Both the position numbers and the translations under genes were made by a program. Below the pieces are notes generated by a model. That model did no database searches, was not told the origin of the DNA, and saw only the letters and a program-made list of their open reading frames with translations. This document shows positions 6,933-15,193 of a DNA stretch of 64,000 bases, one piece after another. The DNA comes from CAVQCJ01 sp963711005 (GTDB taxonomy: Bacteria; Actinomycetota; Actinomycetes; Prado026): positions 124,001 to 188,000 of the forward strand of contig CAVQCJ010000002.1 of NCBI GenBank assembly GCA_963711005.1. The letters run 5' to 3'. Every line of letters starts with the position of its first letter. Positions within the stretch are counted from its first letter, which is position 1.

Positions 6933-8054
6933 TCAGCGGCCGTTGAAGGCGTCGCGCAGCCGGGAGAACAGGCCCTGCTGGCCCGGCGCGAACTGGCCGA
7001 CCGGACGCTCCTCGCCGCGCAGCGCCGCGAGCCGGCGCAGCAGCTCCTCCTGCTCGTCGTCCAGCTTCGTCGGCGTCTGCACCTCGACGTGGACGAACAG
7101 GTCCCCGCGTCCGCCCGCCCGCAGGTGCCCGACACCTTTACCCCGCAACGGGATCTCCTGGCCGGACTGCGTCCCGGGCCGGACGTCCACCGTCTCGACC
7201 CCGTCCAGCGTCTCCAGCTCGACCGAGGTTCCCAGAGCGGCGGCCGTCATCGGCACCGGGAGCATGACGTGCAGGTCGTCGCCGCGCCGGATGAACAGCG
7301 GGTGCGGCTTCTCGACCACCTCGACGTACAGGTCGCCAGGCGGACCGCCACCGGGGCCCACCTCGCCCTCGCCGGTCAGCTGGATGCGCGTGCCGGTGTC
7401 GACGCCGGCCGGGATCCGCACGTCCAACGAGCGGCGGGTCCGGACCCGCCCGTCGCCCGAGCACTCCGGGCACGGGTTCTTGATCACCGTGCCGAACCCG
7501 CCGCACTGCGGGCACGGCCGGGACGTCATCACCTGCCCGAGGAAGGAGCGCTGCACCTGCTGGATGTCGCCGCGCCCGTGGCACATGTCGCAGGTCGTCG
7601 GCGCGGTCCCGGGGGCCGTGCCGCCGCCCGAGCAGCTCGGGCACACGACCGCGGTGTCCACCTGCAGGTCCCGGGTCGAGCCGAACGCCGCCTCGGCCAG
7701 CTCGATCTCGATCCGGATCAGCGCGTCCTGGCCGCGCCGCCTGCGCTGCCGCGGTCCACGGGTGGCCGTACCGCCGAAGAACGCGTCCATGATGTCGCCG
7801 AACCCGAACCCGGCCCCGCCGGCCGCGAAACCGCCGTTGGAGAACGGGTCGCCACCGAGGTCGTACCGCTCCCGCTTGGCCGGGTCGGAGAGCACCTCGT
7901 ACGCCGCGGTGACCTCCTTGAACCGGTCCTGCGTCGCCGGGTCAGGGTTCACGTCAGGGTGCAGCTCCCGGGCGAGCCGGCGGTAGGCGCGCTTGATCTC
8001 GTCCTGGCCGGCGTCGCGGCCGACGCCCAACAGCTCGTAGAGGTCCGTCGCCAC
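6933..8054 (-). CDS. dnaJ: Chaperone DnaJ (type I Hsp40)
   Basis: 373 residues with complete type I architecture: J domain with HPD at residues 32-34, Gly/Phe linker (about 75-105), four CxxCxGxG zinc motifs (CPSCSGGG, CDMCHGRG, CPQCGGFG, CPECSGDG), and C-terminal substrate-binding domains. It stimulates DnaK ATPase and delivers substrates. The GTG start overlaps the hrcA TAG by one base, so translation is coupled to the repressor gene. It resembles the DnaJ2 paralogue that actinobacteria encode beside hrcA, apart from the dnaK-grpE-dnaJ1 locus. Confidence 0.95.
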   Translation of the reverse strand: MATDLYELLGVGRDAGQDEIKRAYRRLARELHPDVNPDPATQDRFKEVTAAYEVLSDPAKRERYDLGGDPFSNGGFAAGGAGFGFGDIMDAFFGGTATRGPRQRRRRGQDALIRIEIELAEAAFGSTRDLQVDTAVVCPSCSGGGTAPGTAPTTCDMCHGRGDIQQVQRSFLGQVMTSRPCPQCGGFGTVIKNPCPECSGDGRVRTRRSLDVRIPAGVDTGTRIQLTGEGEVGPGGGPPGDLYVEVVEKPHPLFIRRGDDLHVMLPVPMTAAALGTSVELETLDGVETVDVRPGTQSGQEIPLRGKGVGHLRAGGRGDLFVHVEVQTPTKLDDEQEELLRRLAALRGEERPVGQFAPGQQGLFSRLRDAFNGR

Positions 8055-9070
8055 TAGGACTCCGTCACGATCCGGCCGACGTAGCGGGCGACCGCCTGCA
8101 CGGCCCTGATCGTGCCCGGGTAGTCCATCCGGGTGGGTCCGACGACACCCAGCCGGGCCACCGCCTCCTCCTCGCCGTAGCCCACGGTGACCACCGACGT
8201 GCCGCTCAGCCCCTCGAACGAGTTCTCGTGGCCGATGCGCACGCTGACCTCGTCGGGGCCGCTGGCCTCGCCGAGCAGCCGCATCAGCACGACCTGCTCC
8301 TCGAGCGCCTCGAGCACCGGTTGCACGGTGGCCGGGAAGTCCTGACCGAACCGGGTGAGGTTCGCCGTGCCACCGAGGACCACCCGCTCCTCGCTGTCCT
8401 CGACGAGCGTCTCGACCAAGGTCGCGACGACGGCGGCGACGGTCGGCCGGTCGGTGACGGCGAAGGCCGCGGGCAGCATGTCGACCACATCGGCGACCTC
8501 GGTCAGCCGGCGGCCCACCGCGAGCGCGTTGATGCGGGCCCGCAGGTCGCCGAGCAGCGCGTCGTCGACCGGGCCCGGGCAGTCCACGACCCGCTGCTCC
8601 ACCCGGCCGGTGTTGGTGATCACCACGAGCATGATCCGGCTCGGTGGCATCGCGATGACCTCGACGTGCCGGAGCGTCGAACGGCTCAGGCTCGGGTACT
8701 GCACGACGGCGACCTGCCGCGTCACCTGCGCCAGCAGCCGGACGGTGCGGGACACGATGTCGTCCAGGTCGACCGCGCCCTCCAGGAACGTCGCGATCGC
8801 ACGCCGCTCGGCCGGCGACAGCGGCTTGACCGCTGCGAGCCGGTCCACGAACAGGCGGTACCCCTTGTCGGTCGGGATCCGCCCGGCACTGGTGTGCGGC
8901 TGGGCGATGAGGCCGTCCTCCTCGAGCGCCGCCATGTCGTTGCGGATCGTGGCCGGCGAGACACCGAGCCGGTGCCGCTCGACCAAGGCCCGCGACCCCA
9001 CTGGCTCCTGGGTCGCGACGTAGTCCTCGACGATCGCGCGCAGCACCGCCAGTCTGCGGTCGTCGCTCAT
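8054..9070 (-). CDS. hrcA: Heat-inducible transcription repressor HrcA
   Basis: 338 residues. The N-terminal winged helix (RALVERHRLGVSPATIRNDMAALEEDGLI) and the family signature QPHTSAGRIPTDKGYR are clear, followed by the GAF-like and dimerisation regions. HrcA represses chaperone genes by binding CIRCE and depends on GroEL for folding. ATG 9070 is preferred over an upstream in-frame ATG (9097) because GGAGGT lies just before it and because 9097 falls inside the CIRCE element. It is the first gene of hrcA-dnaJ-rsmE. Confidence 0.96.
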   Translation of the reverse strand: MSDDRRLAVLRAIVEDYVATQEPVGSRALVERHRLGVSPATIRNDMAALEEDGLIAQPHTSAGRIPTDKGYRLFVDRLAAVKPLSPAERRAIATFLEGAVDLDDIVSRTVRLLAQVTRQVAVVQYPSLSRSTLRHVEVIAMPPSRIMLVVITNTGRVEQRVVDCPGPVDDALLGDLRARINALAVGRRLTEVADVVDMLPAAFAVTDRPTVAAVVATLVETLVEDSEERVVLGGTANLTRFGQDFPATVQPVLEALEEQVVLMRLLGEASGPDEVSVRIGHENSFEGLSGTSVVTVGYGEEEAVARLGVVGPTRMDYPGTIRAVQAVARYVGRIVTES

Positions 9071-9091
9071 CGCCACCTCCAGCCGCGACGC

Positions 9092-9116
9092 TGGCACTCA
9101 CCCAGCGTGAGTGCCA
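9092..9116 (-). promoter_or_regulatory. CIRCE operator upstream of hrcA
   Basis: Arms TGGCACTC (9092-9099) and GAGTGCCA (9109-9116) with a 9-bp spacer. This is the CIRCE inverted repeat geometry (GCACTC-N9-GAGTGC core) recognised by HrcA. It lies 22 bp upstream of the hrcA start, implying autorepression and heat induction of hrcA-dnaJ. Confidence 0.95.
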
Positions 9117-9145
9117 AGTGTAAGGGGCCCGGGCATGATGGACCC

Positions 9146-10048
9146 ATGTCAGGCGGGCAGGGTGTCGCCGAGGCCGTCCCGTTCGGTGTGACGGGGGCCA
9201 CCGGGCACATCGGCAGGGGCGTGGCTGACCGGCTCGCCGCCGCGGGGGTTCGGCAGCGGCTGGTGGTCCGGGACCCCGCCCGGGCACCCGCGCTGCCGGG
9301 CGCCACAGTGGCCCGGGCGCAGTACCGGGACGGGGACGCCATGGAGGCCGCGCTGACCGGCGTGCACACCCTTCTGCTCGTCTCGGCCGGCGAGTCGGCC
9401 GACCGCGTCACCGAGCACCTGACCGCCGTGGATGCGGCCCGGCGGGCGGGGGTGCGGCGGGTCGTCTACATCTCGTTCCTCGGCGCGGGACCGCAGAGCA
9501 CGTTCACCCTGGCGCGGCACCACTGGGCCACGGAGGAGGCGCTGCGGGCCAGCGGGATGGCGGCCACGTTCCTGCGGGACTCGATGTACGCCGACTTCAT
9601 CCCCTTCATGGCCTCCGGCGAGGACCGCACGATCCGGGGTCCGGCCGGGGACGGCCGGGTGGCACCGGTGGCCAGGGACGACGTCTGCGACGTCGCCGCC
9701 GCCGTGCTGCTCGCCGACGGTGCACCTGAGGGTGCGCACGACGGCCGTACGTACGACCTCACCGGACCGCAGGCCGTGACGATGCAGGACGCCGCCGACC
9801 TCCTGACCGAGGTCACCGGCCGGCCGGTCAGGTACGTCGCCGAGACGCTCGAGGAGGCGTACCGGTCGCGGGAGAAGTACGCCGCGCCGAGCTGGGAGGT
9901 CGAAGGCTGGGTCACGTCGTACTCGGCCGTCGCGGCCGGCGAGCTGGCGGTGGTCAGCGGCGACGTCGAGACGATCTCCGGCCACCCGGCCACCGGACTG
10001 CGGGACCTGTTCGCCCGGCACCCGGAGCTGTATGCGCACCTGGTCTGA
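9146..10048 (+). CDS. NmrA-like NAD(P)-binding oxidoreductase
   Basis: 300 residues. The Rossmann motif GVTGATGHIGRGVADRL lies at about residues 14-30, with the NmrA/HSCARG-type fold following (VVYISFLGAGPQ, FLRDSMYADF). It is an atypical short-chain dehydrogenase, probably a quinone or NAD(P)H-sensing reductase; the substrate is unknown. ATG 9146 is 6 nt after CATGAT, so the message may be leaderless. It is transcribed away from hrcA with only 75 bp between the starts, so the CIRCE site could influence both promoters. Confidence 0.82.
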   Translation: MSGGQGVAEAVPFGVTGATGHIGRGVADRLAAAGVRQRLVVRDPARAPALPGATVARAQYRDGDAMEAALTGVHTLLLVSAGESADRVTEHLTAVDAARRAGVRRVVYISFLGAGPQSTFTLARHHWATEEALRASGMAATFLRDSMYADFIPFMASGEDRTIRGPAGDGRVAPVARDDVCDVAAAVLLADGAPEGAHDGRTYDLTGPQAVTMQDAADLLTEVTGRPVRYVAETLEEAYRSREKYAAPSWEVEGWVTSYSAVAAGELAVVSGDVETISGHPATGLRDLFARHPELYAHLV

Positions 10049-10166
10049 GGTGCGCCCGGCTGCGGTCCGCCGCGGCCGCCCCGATCCCGCTCCGGCGAGC
10101 CACGGTCGGCCCGCTGCCGCGCGCGGGTAGCGTGCGAGGACCACGTTCGGTCGCCCGGGAGGTGCC

Positions 10167-11423
10167 ATGAGCGAGCCGGCACCTGGTCCGGTCCCGAAGT
10201 ACTGGCAGCAGCCTCGTCCCCCTCGGTGGCTGCCGCGCGCGGCGCTGGTCGCTGCGGTCGTCTTCCTGGCCGTCCAGGTCAGCTGGGGCATCGTCACCCA
10301 GCTCAAGGACCTCCTGGTGATCCTGCTGGCGGCGCTGTTCGTGGCCTTCGCGATCGAGCCCGGCGTGGACTTCCTGGCCAGGCACGGGATCCGGCGCGGC
10401 GCCGGGACGGGGTTGATCTACCTGTCGATCGTGCTGGCCTTCGCCGCGATGGGCTACCTCATGGGCGGCCTGATCGTCGACCAGGTCGCCCAGCTGGCGA
10501 AGTCGTTGCCGAACAACGTCAGCTCCCTGGCGACGTTCCTGCACGACAAGCTGCACCTGAACCTGCAGGACGAGCTGGACAAGCTCAAGAACAACCTCGG
10601 GACGGTCGGCGGCGTCGTCGCCTCGAACGCCCTCGGCATCGGGGCGACGATCGTCAGCTCGATCTTCGGGCTGTTGACGGTGGCTCTGTTCGCGTTCTAC
10701 TTCGCCGCGGAGGGCCCGCAGTTCCGCCGCGGCGTGTGCTCCATACTGCCGCCCAAGCGCCAGCACCTCGTCCTGCAGGTATGGGAGCTGGCGATCACGA
10801 AGACCGCGGGGTACCTGTACTCGCGGCTGCTGCTCGCCGGGGTCTCGGCGGTGGCGCACGGGGTGTTCTTCGCGGCGATCGGACTGCCGTACGCCGCGAC
10901 GATGGGGTTGTTCGTCGGTCTGGTCGGGCAGTTCATCCCGACCGTCGGCACGTACATCGGCGCAGCGCTGCCGGTGCTGGTCGCGCTGAGCCTGAGCCCG
11001 ACGAAGGCGTTGCTGGTCATCATCTTCGCGGTGCTCTACCAGCAGGTCGAGAACTACGTGCTCACGCCGCCGCTGTCGGCACGCACGATGGAGCTGCACC
11101 CGGCCGTCGCGTTCGGGGCGGTCCTCGTCGGCGTGACGCTGCTCGGCCCGATCGGCGCGCTGCTCGCGCTGCCGATCACGGCGACGGTTCAGGCGGTGGT
11201 GAGCAGCTACGTGCAACGGCACGAGCTCGTCGACTCCGAGCTGCTCAAGGAGCCGATGTCCGCGAAGCAGCAGGCCAAGGCGGACGCCGAGGACGAGCTG
11301 GAGGACGAGGCGGAGGTGGACGGCGAGGTCGACGACGAGATCGACGGCAACGTGGACGGCCACCTGGACGGCGGGGGTGACGGCGAGGGTGACGAGCCGG
11401 TGCCCGAGCCGGCGAACAGCTGA
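10167..11423 (+). CDS. AI-2E family transporter (PerM-like membrane protein) with acidic tail
   Basis: 418 residues with about eight hydrophobic segments, starting at WLPRAALVAAVVFLAVQVSW and LLVILLAALFVAFAIEPGVDFLARHGI; family landmarks GLPYAATMGLFVGLVGQFIPTVG and ALPIT are present. Members are called AI-2 exporters, but many act in ion or osmotic homeostasis, so the substrate is uncertain. The last 50 residues form a cytoplasmic run rich in Asp and Glu, which is unusual and may bind cations. ATG 10167 has a GGGAGG ribosome-binding site. The stop overlaps the next start by one base (TGATG). Confidence 0.87.
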   Translation: MSEPAPGPVPKYWQQPRPPRWLPRAALVAAVVFLAVQVSWGIVTQLKDLLVILLAALFVAFAIEPGVDFLARHGIRRGAGTGLIYLSIVLAFAAMGYLMGGLIVDQVAQLAKSLPNNVSSLATFLHDKLHLNLQDELDKLKNNLGTVGGVVASNALGIGATIVSSIFGLLTVALFAFYFAAEGPQFRRGVCSILPPKRQHLVLQVWELAITKTAGYLYSRLLLAGVSAVAHGVFFAAIGLPYAATMGLFVGLVGQFIPTVGTYIGAALPVLVALSLSPTKALLVIIFAVLYQQVENYVLTPPLSARTMELHPAVAFGAVLVGVTLLGPIGALLALPITATVQAVVSSYVQRHELVDSELLKEPMSAKQQAKADAEDELEDEAEVDGEVDDEIDGNVDGHLDGGGDGEGDEPVPEPANS

Positions 11424-12250
11424 TGCGGGACTACGGCCCGGACGTCCTCGCCTCGTTCAAGGCCAGGCCCGGGCCGGCGCCCGAGGTCCCCGCCGAGGTC
11501 GACCTCGTCGTCGAGTGCGCGTCCACCGGCTTCTGCGGCGCCGTCGTCCGGGTGGGCAAGGACCACGTCGAGCTCGAGGACCGGCACGGCACTCGGCGTT
11601 CGTTCGCGCTCGCACCCTCGGCGTTCCTGCTCGAGGGACGCCCGGTGACCCTGGTCCGGGCGACGCCCGTCGCCGCTGCCGCGCGGCCCAGCCGGTCCGC
11701 CTCCGGGTCGGTCGCCGTGCTCGGGGCCCGCGCCCAGGTGGCCCGGGCCAGCCGGCTGTACGTCGAGGGCCGGCACGACGCCGAGCTCGTCGAGAAGGTC
11801 TGGGGTCACGACCTGCGGATCGCCGGCGTCGTCGTCGAGCAGCTGGACGGCGTGGACCTGCTGCCCGACGCTGTCGCGTCGTTCCGGCCCGGCTCCGGAC
11901 GTCGCCTCGGCGTGCTCGTCGACCATCTGGTGCCGGGCAGCAAGGAGACGCGGATCGCCGCGCAGGTCGCCGGCCCGCACGTGCTCGTCGTCGGGCATCC
12001 CTACGTCGACGTGTGGCAGGCCGTGCGTCCCGGAGCGGTCGGCCTCGACGCATGGCCGGACGTCCCGCGCGACCGGCCGTGGAAGGAAGGCGTCTGCGCG
12101 GCTCTCGGCTGGCCGCATGCCGCCCAGGCCGACCTGGCGGCCGCCTGGCAGCGCATCCTCGCCGCGGTGTCCACCTACGCGGACCTCGAGCCGGCCTTGC
12201 TCGGACGGGTCGAGGAGCTGATCGACTTCGTCACCGCCGGCGACCCCTGA
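11423..12250 (+). CDS. DUF3097 family protein
   Basis: 275 residues, matching the actinobacterial DUF3097 family, found next to hemW, lepA and hrcA in many genomes. Visible landmarks are RLYVEGRHDAELVEKVWGHDLR, GVLVDHLVPGSKE and GHPYVDVWQAV. The segment VEGRHDAELVEKVWG and the later DHLVPGSKE and GHPYVDVW resemble a TOPRIM-like metal-binding core, suggesting a nucleic acid function; this is inference. It is coupled to the AI-2E gene by start/stop overlap and ends 3 nt from the convergent hemW stop. Confidence 0.85.
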   Translation: MRDYGPDVLASFKARPGPAPEVPAEVDLVVECASTGFCGAVVRVGKDHVELEDRHGTRRSFALAPSAFLLEGRPVTLVRATPVAAAARPSRSASGSVAVLGARAQVARASRLYVEGRHDAELVEKVWGHDLRIAGVVVEQLDGVDLLPDAVASFRPGSGRRLGVLVDHLVPGSKETRIAAQVAGPHVLVVGHPYVDVWQAVRPGAVGLDAWPDVPRDRPWKEGVCAALGWPHAAQADLAAAWQRILAAVSTYADLEPALLGRVEELIDFVTAGDP

Positions 12251-12252
12251 CC

Positions 12253-13488
12253 TCAGTCGAGGAGGTCACGGACGACGGCGTCGGCAAGCAGGCGGCCGCG
12301 CAGCGTCAGCACCAGTCGGCCGGCGCGCAGCGCGGACGCCTCGAGCAGGCCGTCCTGCGCGAGCCTCGCGGCGGCCGGTGCGGCGGCGCGTCCGACCGCG
12401 CCGACCGGCAGGCCCTCGGCCAGGCGGATCCCCAGCATGGTGCGCTCGACCACGCGGTCGGCCTCGCCCAGCAGCTCACGGGCCTGTGCCGGCGAGGTCC
12501 CCGCGGCCACTCGTTCGGCGTACGCGGCGGGGTGCTTCACGTTCCACCAGCGCACGCCGCCCACATGGCTGTGCGCGCCGGGACCGGCGCCCCACCAGTC
12601 GTCGCTGCGCCAGTAGCCCAGGTTGTGCCGGCAGCGGGCCGCGCCGTCGCGGGCCCAGTTGCTCACCTCGTACCAGCCGTGGCCCGCGGTGGCGAGCGTC
12701 TCGTCGGCCTGTTGGTACCGCTCGGCCAGTACGTCGTCGTCCGGCGCGGCGACCTCCCCCCGGCGCACCTGGCCGGCCAGCCGGGTGCCCTCCTCGACCA
12801 CGAGCGCGTACGCCGAGACGTGGTCCGGCTCGAGCGCGACGGCCGCGTCGAGCGAGGTCTGCCAGTCCGCGCCGCTCTCCCCCGCCGTGCCGTAGATGAG
12901 GTCGAGGCTCAGCTGCTCGAAGCCGGCCGCGCGGGCCTCGGCGACGGCCTCGTGGACGCGTCCCGGGCGATGCGTGCGGTCGAGCGTCGCGAGGACGTGC
13001 GGGACCGCGGACTGCATCCCGAGGCTGATGCGGGTGAACCCGGCGGATCGCAGCTCCTCGAGCGACCCGGCGGTCACCGAGTCCGGGTTCGCCTCGGTCG
13101 TGACCTCGGCGCCGGATGCCAGCCCGAACTCGTCGCCGACGGTGCGCAGGATCCGGGCCAGGTCCGCCGACGGCAGCAGCGTCGGCGTCCCGCCGCCGAA
13201 GAAGACGGTTGCCACCGGCCGGTGCACGTCGCCGAGCACCCGCCGCGCCAGCCGCAGCTCGGCCACCACCTGGTCGGCGTAGGTCGCCCGGCTGACTCCG
13301 GGACCCAGCTCGGTGGCGGTGTAGGTGTTGAAGTCGCAGTAGCCGCACCGCGTCGTGCAGAACGGAACGTGCACGTAGACGCCGAACGGCCGCCCCGCGG
13401 TCGCGTTGCCGGCGAACTCGACGGCCGCGTCGTCCGGTATCGAGCCGTCCGGTGGAACCGGCACACCGTCGGGCAGGGCTGAGGGCAC
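12253..13488 (-). CDS. hemW: HemW-type radical SAM protein (formerly oxygen-independent coproporphyrinogen oxidase-like)
   Basis: 411 residues. The radical SAM cysteines C44, C48 and C51 lie in VPFCTTRCGYC, the HemW form (CxxxCxxC then DFNTY). FFGGGTPTLL and the HemN C-terminal domain follow. HemW binds heme and delivers it to respiratory proteins; it is not a true HemN. GTG 13488 is preferred because GAGAAT, a -10-like hexamer, ends 6 nt upstream, giving a leaderless start, and the extra N-terminal residues of longer readings are not conserved. Confidence 0.92.
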   Translation of the reverse strand: MPSALPDGVPVPPDGSIPDDAAVEFAGNATAGRPFGVYVHVPFCTTRCGYCDFNTYTATELGPGVSRATYADQVVAELRLARRVLGDVHRPVATVFFGGGTPTLLPSADLARILRTVGDEFGLASGAEVTTEANPDSVTAGSLEELRSAGFTRISLGMQSAVPHVLATLDRTHRPGRVHEAVAEARAAGFEQLSLDLIYGTAGESGADWQTSLDAAVALEPDHVSAYALVVEEGTRLAGQVRRGEVAAPDDDVLAERYQQADETLATAGHGWYEVSNWARDGAARCRHNLGYWRSDDWWGAGPGAHSHVGGVRWWNVKHPAAYAERVAAGTSPAQARELLGEADRVVERTMLGIRLAEGLPVGAVGRAAAPAAARLAQDGLLEASALRAGRLVLTLRGRLLADAVVRDLLD

Positions 13489-13597
13489 GCCGTCATTCTC
13501 GCAGCGTGGGTAAGCGGCCCCTGTCGCTGTGCCGGGTCGACCTGTCATGGCTCAGCAACCCCGCTGGGTTCTCCTGACCTTGACCGGTACGGGCGCC

Positions 13598-14482
13598 CTA
13601 GGGGTTGGCACCGTCCACGAACGCGGTGGCGTGGTCGGTGACCCACTGGCGGAACGACCGCGGCGCGGCCCCGAGGATGTCGGACACCGTGGAGGTGACG
13701 AACGCGGGCCTGCCCATCGTCGCGCCCCACGCGGCGAGCAGCATGTCCACGGCCGGGCGCGGCCAGCTTCCCTCCGTCTCCCTCCGGAACTCCTCCGGCG
13801 ACAGGTCCTCGAACGGGATCCGACGCCCGAGGACGTCACCGATGATGCGCACCTGCTCTGCCTGACTCAGCGACTCGGGGCCGGTGAGGACGTAGTCGCC
13901 GCCGGCATGCCCGTCCCGGTACAGAGTCAACGCCGCCACCGCTGCCACGTCGCGGTCATCGACGGGTGCCGTCTCGGCAGCGCCGTAGGGCCACCGGACG
14001 ACGCCGTCGACGCGTATCGCCGTCGCCCACCAGGCCAGCGCGTTCGACGCGAACATCCCGGGCCGGATGATCGTCGACTCGAGCCCGGCTGCGGCGACGA
14101 GCCGCTCGATGTCGGCGTAGAGGGTCGCCATCGGATTCGGTTGCTGGAAGAAGGGGTGCGGGGTCCGGTGCGGCGCTGAGAGGAAGACGACACGCCGCAC
14201 GTTGGCAGCGAGACGTTCGACCACAGCCGGCGCGGTCGTCGGCGGGGCGGTCCAGACGAGGAAGACGGCACCCACACCCTGCAGCGCCGGGTCGAGCGAC
14301 TCGGGCACGGTGAGGTCGCCGATCACGACTTCGACGTTCGCCGGCAGCGTCGCCGCCGACTCGGAGCGATGCGTGAGGACGCGGACCGGCACGCCCGCGT
14401 CGAGCAGGAGGTCGACGACGACGCTTCCGACCCGGCCGGTCGCTCCGGTGACGAGCACCGGAGGCACTCGCGTCCGTGTCAT
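13598..14482 (-). CDS. NmrA-like NAD(P)H-binding protein
   Basis: 294 residues with an N-terminal dinucleotide-binding motif VLVTGATGRVGSVVVDLLLDAG (residues about 8-29), then VVIGDLTVPESLDPALQGVGAVFLVW and TIIRPGMFASN, typical of NmrA/HSCARG-like atypical SDRs. It is a distant paralogue of the 9146 gene. ATG 14482 is chosen because the match to the family begins immediately after it; no strong ribosome-binding site is visible. The substrate is unknown. The 109 bp towards hemW and the 147 bp before the MBL gene contain nothing recognisable. Confidence 0.85.
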   Translation of the reverse strand: MTRTRVPPVLVTGATGRVGSVVVDLLLDAGVPVRVLTHRSESAATLPANVEVVIGDLTVPESLDPALQGVGAVFLVWTAPPTTAPAVVERLAANVRRVVFLSAPHRTPHPFFQQPNPMATLYADIERLVAAAGLESTIIRPGMFASNALAWWATAIRVDGVVRWPYGAAETAPVDDRDVAAVAALTLYRDGHAGGDYVLTGPESLSQAEQVRIIGDVLGRRIPFEDLSPEEFRRETEGSWPRPAVDMLLAAWGATMGRPAFVTSTVSDILGAAPRSFRQWVTDHATAFVDGANP

Positions 14483-14629
14483 GACGACATCGACGCCGTC
14501 AGCGGTAGGCGCACGGAGTGAATCATGCCAACTTCCTGCTGGACCAGGTCGATCAGCTCGGTCCGGCGTCCGGCCCCCCGCCACCTCAGCGTCGAGGGCC
14601 GCCCCCATGTCGAGCTGGGCCGAGCGCGC

Positions 14630-15193
14630 CTACACGGGTGTGGTCGCGTCCGGTACGAAGGCCGGGCCGTGCCCGGGGACCACCAGAACCGGCGCCAGGC
14701 CCAGCACGCGTTCGCGGGACGCGCGGAGCACGTCGGCATCGGCTGCGTAGGGGTCCTCCAGCGGACCCGCCGAGCTCCACCAAAGGTGCGTGCAGACGAC
14801 CAGCCCGGCATCGGTCATCACCGCGGTGGTGATGTCCTGCGGAGTGTGGCCGGGCGTCTCCAGCAGCCACAGCGACTCGGCCAGGTGGAAGCCCTCGGCC
14901 TCCCGGTCGTCCCACACGTCGTCGGTGTAGATCGCCTGGTGGTCGTGGAAGTGCGCCGCCGGGAACAGCGCCGCGTTGAGCGTGTGGTCCGGATGGTGGT
15001 GACTGAAGACGACGTCGGTGACCGACTCCGGCGCGACGCCGAGCGCGGCCAACGGCCCGAGGATGACCGACCGCGACGCGACCATGCCCGGGTCGACAAC
15101 CACCACCGCGTCGCCGTCGCGCACGAGCACGACCGAGGAGGCGACGCGGTCGTCCACGTAGCCCTCGGCCAGGACGTCGAGGCGGGCCGTCAC
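14630..15193 (-). CDS. Metallo-beta-lactamase-fold hydrolase
   Basis: 187 residues with the MBL signature HHHPDH (about residues 65-70), a second metal ligand in ETPGHTPQD and a third in VVPGHGPAF. The fold is a di-zinc hydrolase related to MBLAC1/glyoxalase II-like enzymes; the substrate is unknown. The GTG start overlaps the TGA of the acyl-CoA ligase (GTGA), so the two are translationally coupled; a role as thioesterase linked to the ligase is possible but only inferred from context. Confidence 0.86.
   Translation of the reverse strand: MTARLDVLAEGYVDDRVASSVVLVRDGDAVVVVDPGMVASRSVILGPLAALGVAPESVTDVVFSHHHPDHTLNAALFPAAHFHDHQAIYTDDVWDDREAEGFHLAESLWLLETPGHTPQDITTAVMTDAGLVVCTHLWWSSAGPLEDPYAADADVLRASRERVLGLAPVLVVPGHGPAFVPDATTPV

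Noticed and set aside
14483..14629. Possible small gene between the NmrA-like and MBL genes
   Set aside because: No start with a ribosome-binding site or -10 spacing, and no conserved peptide in any frame.
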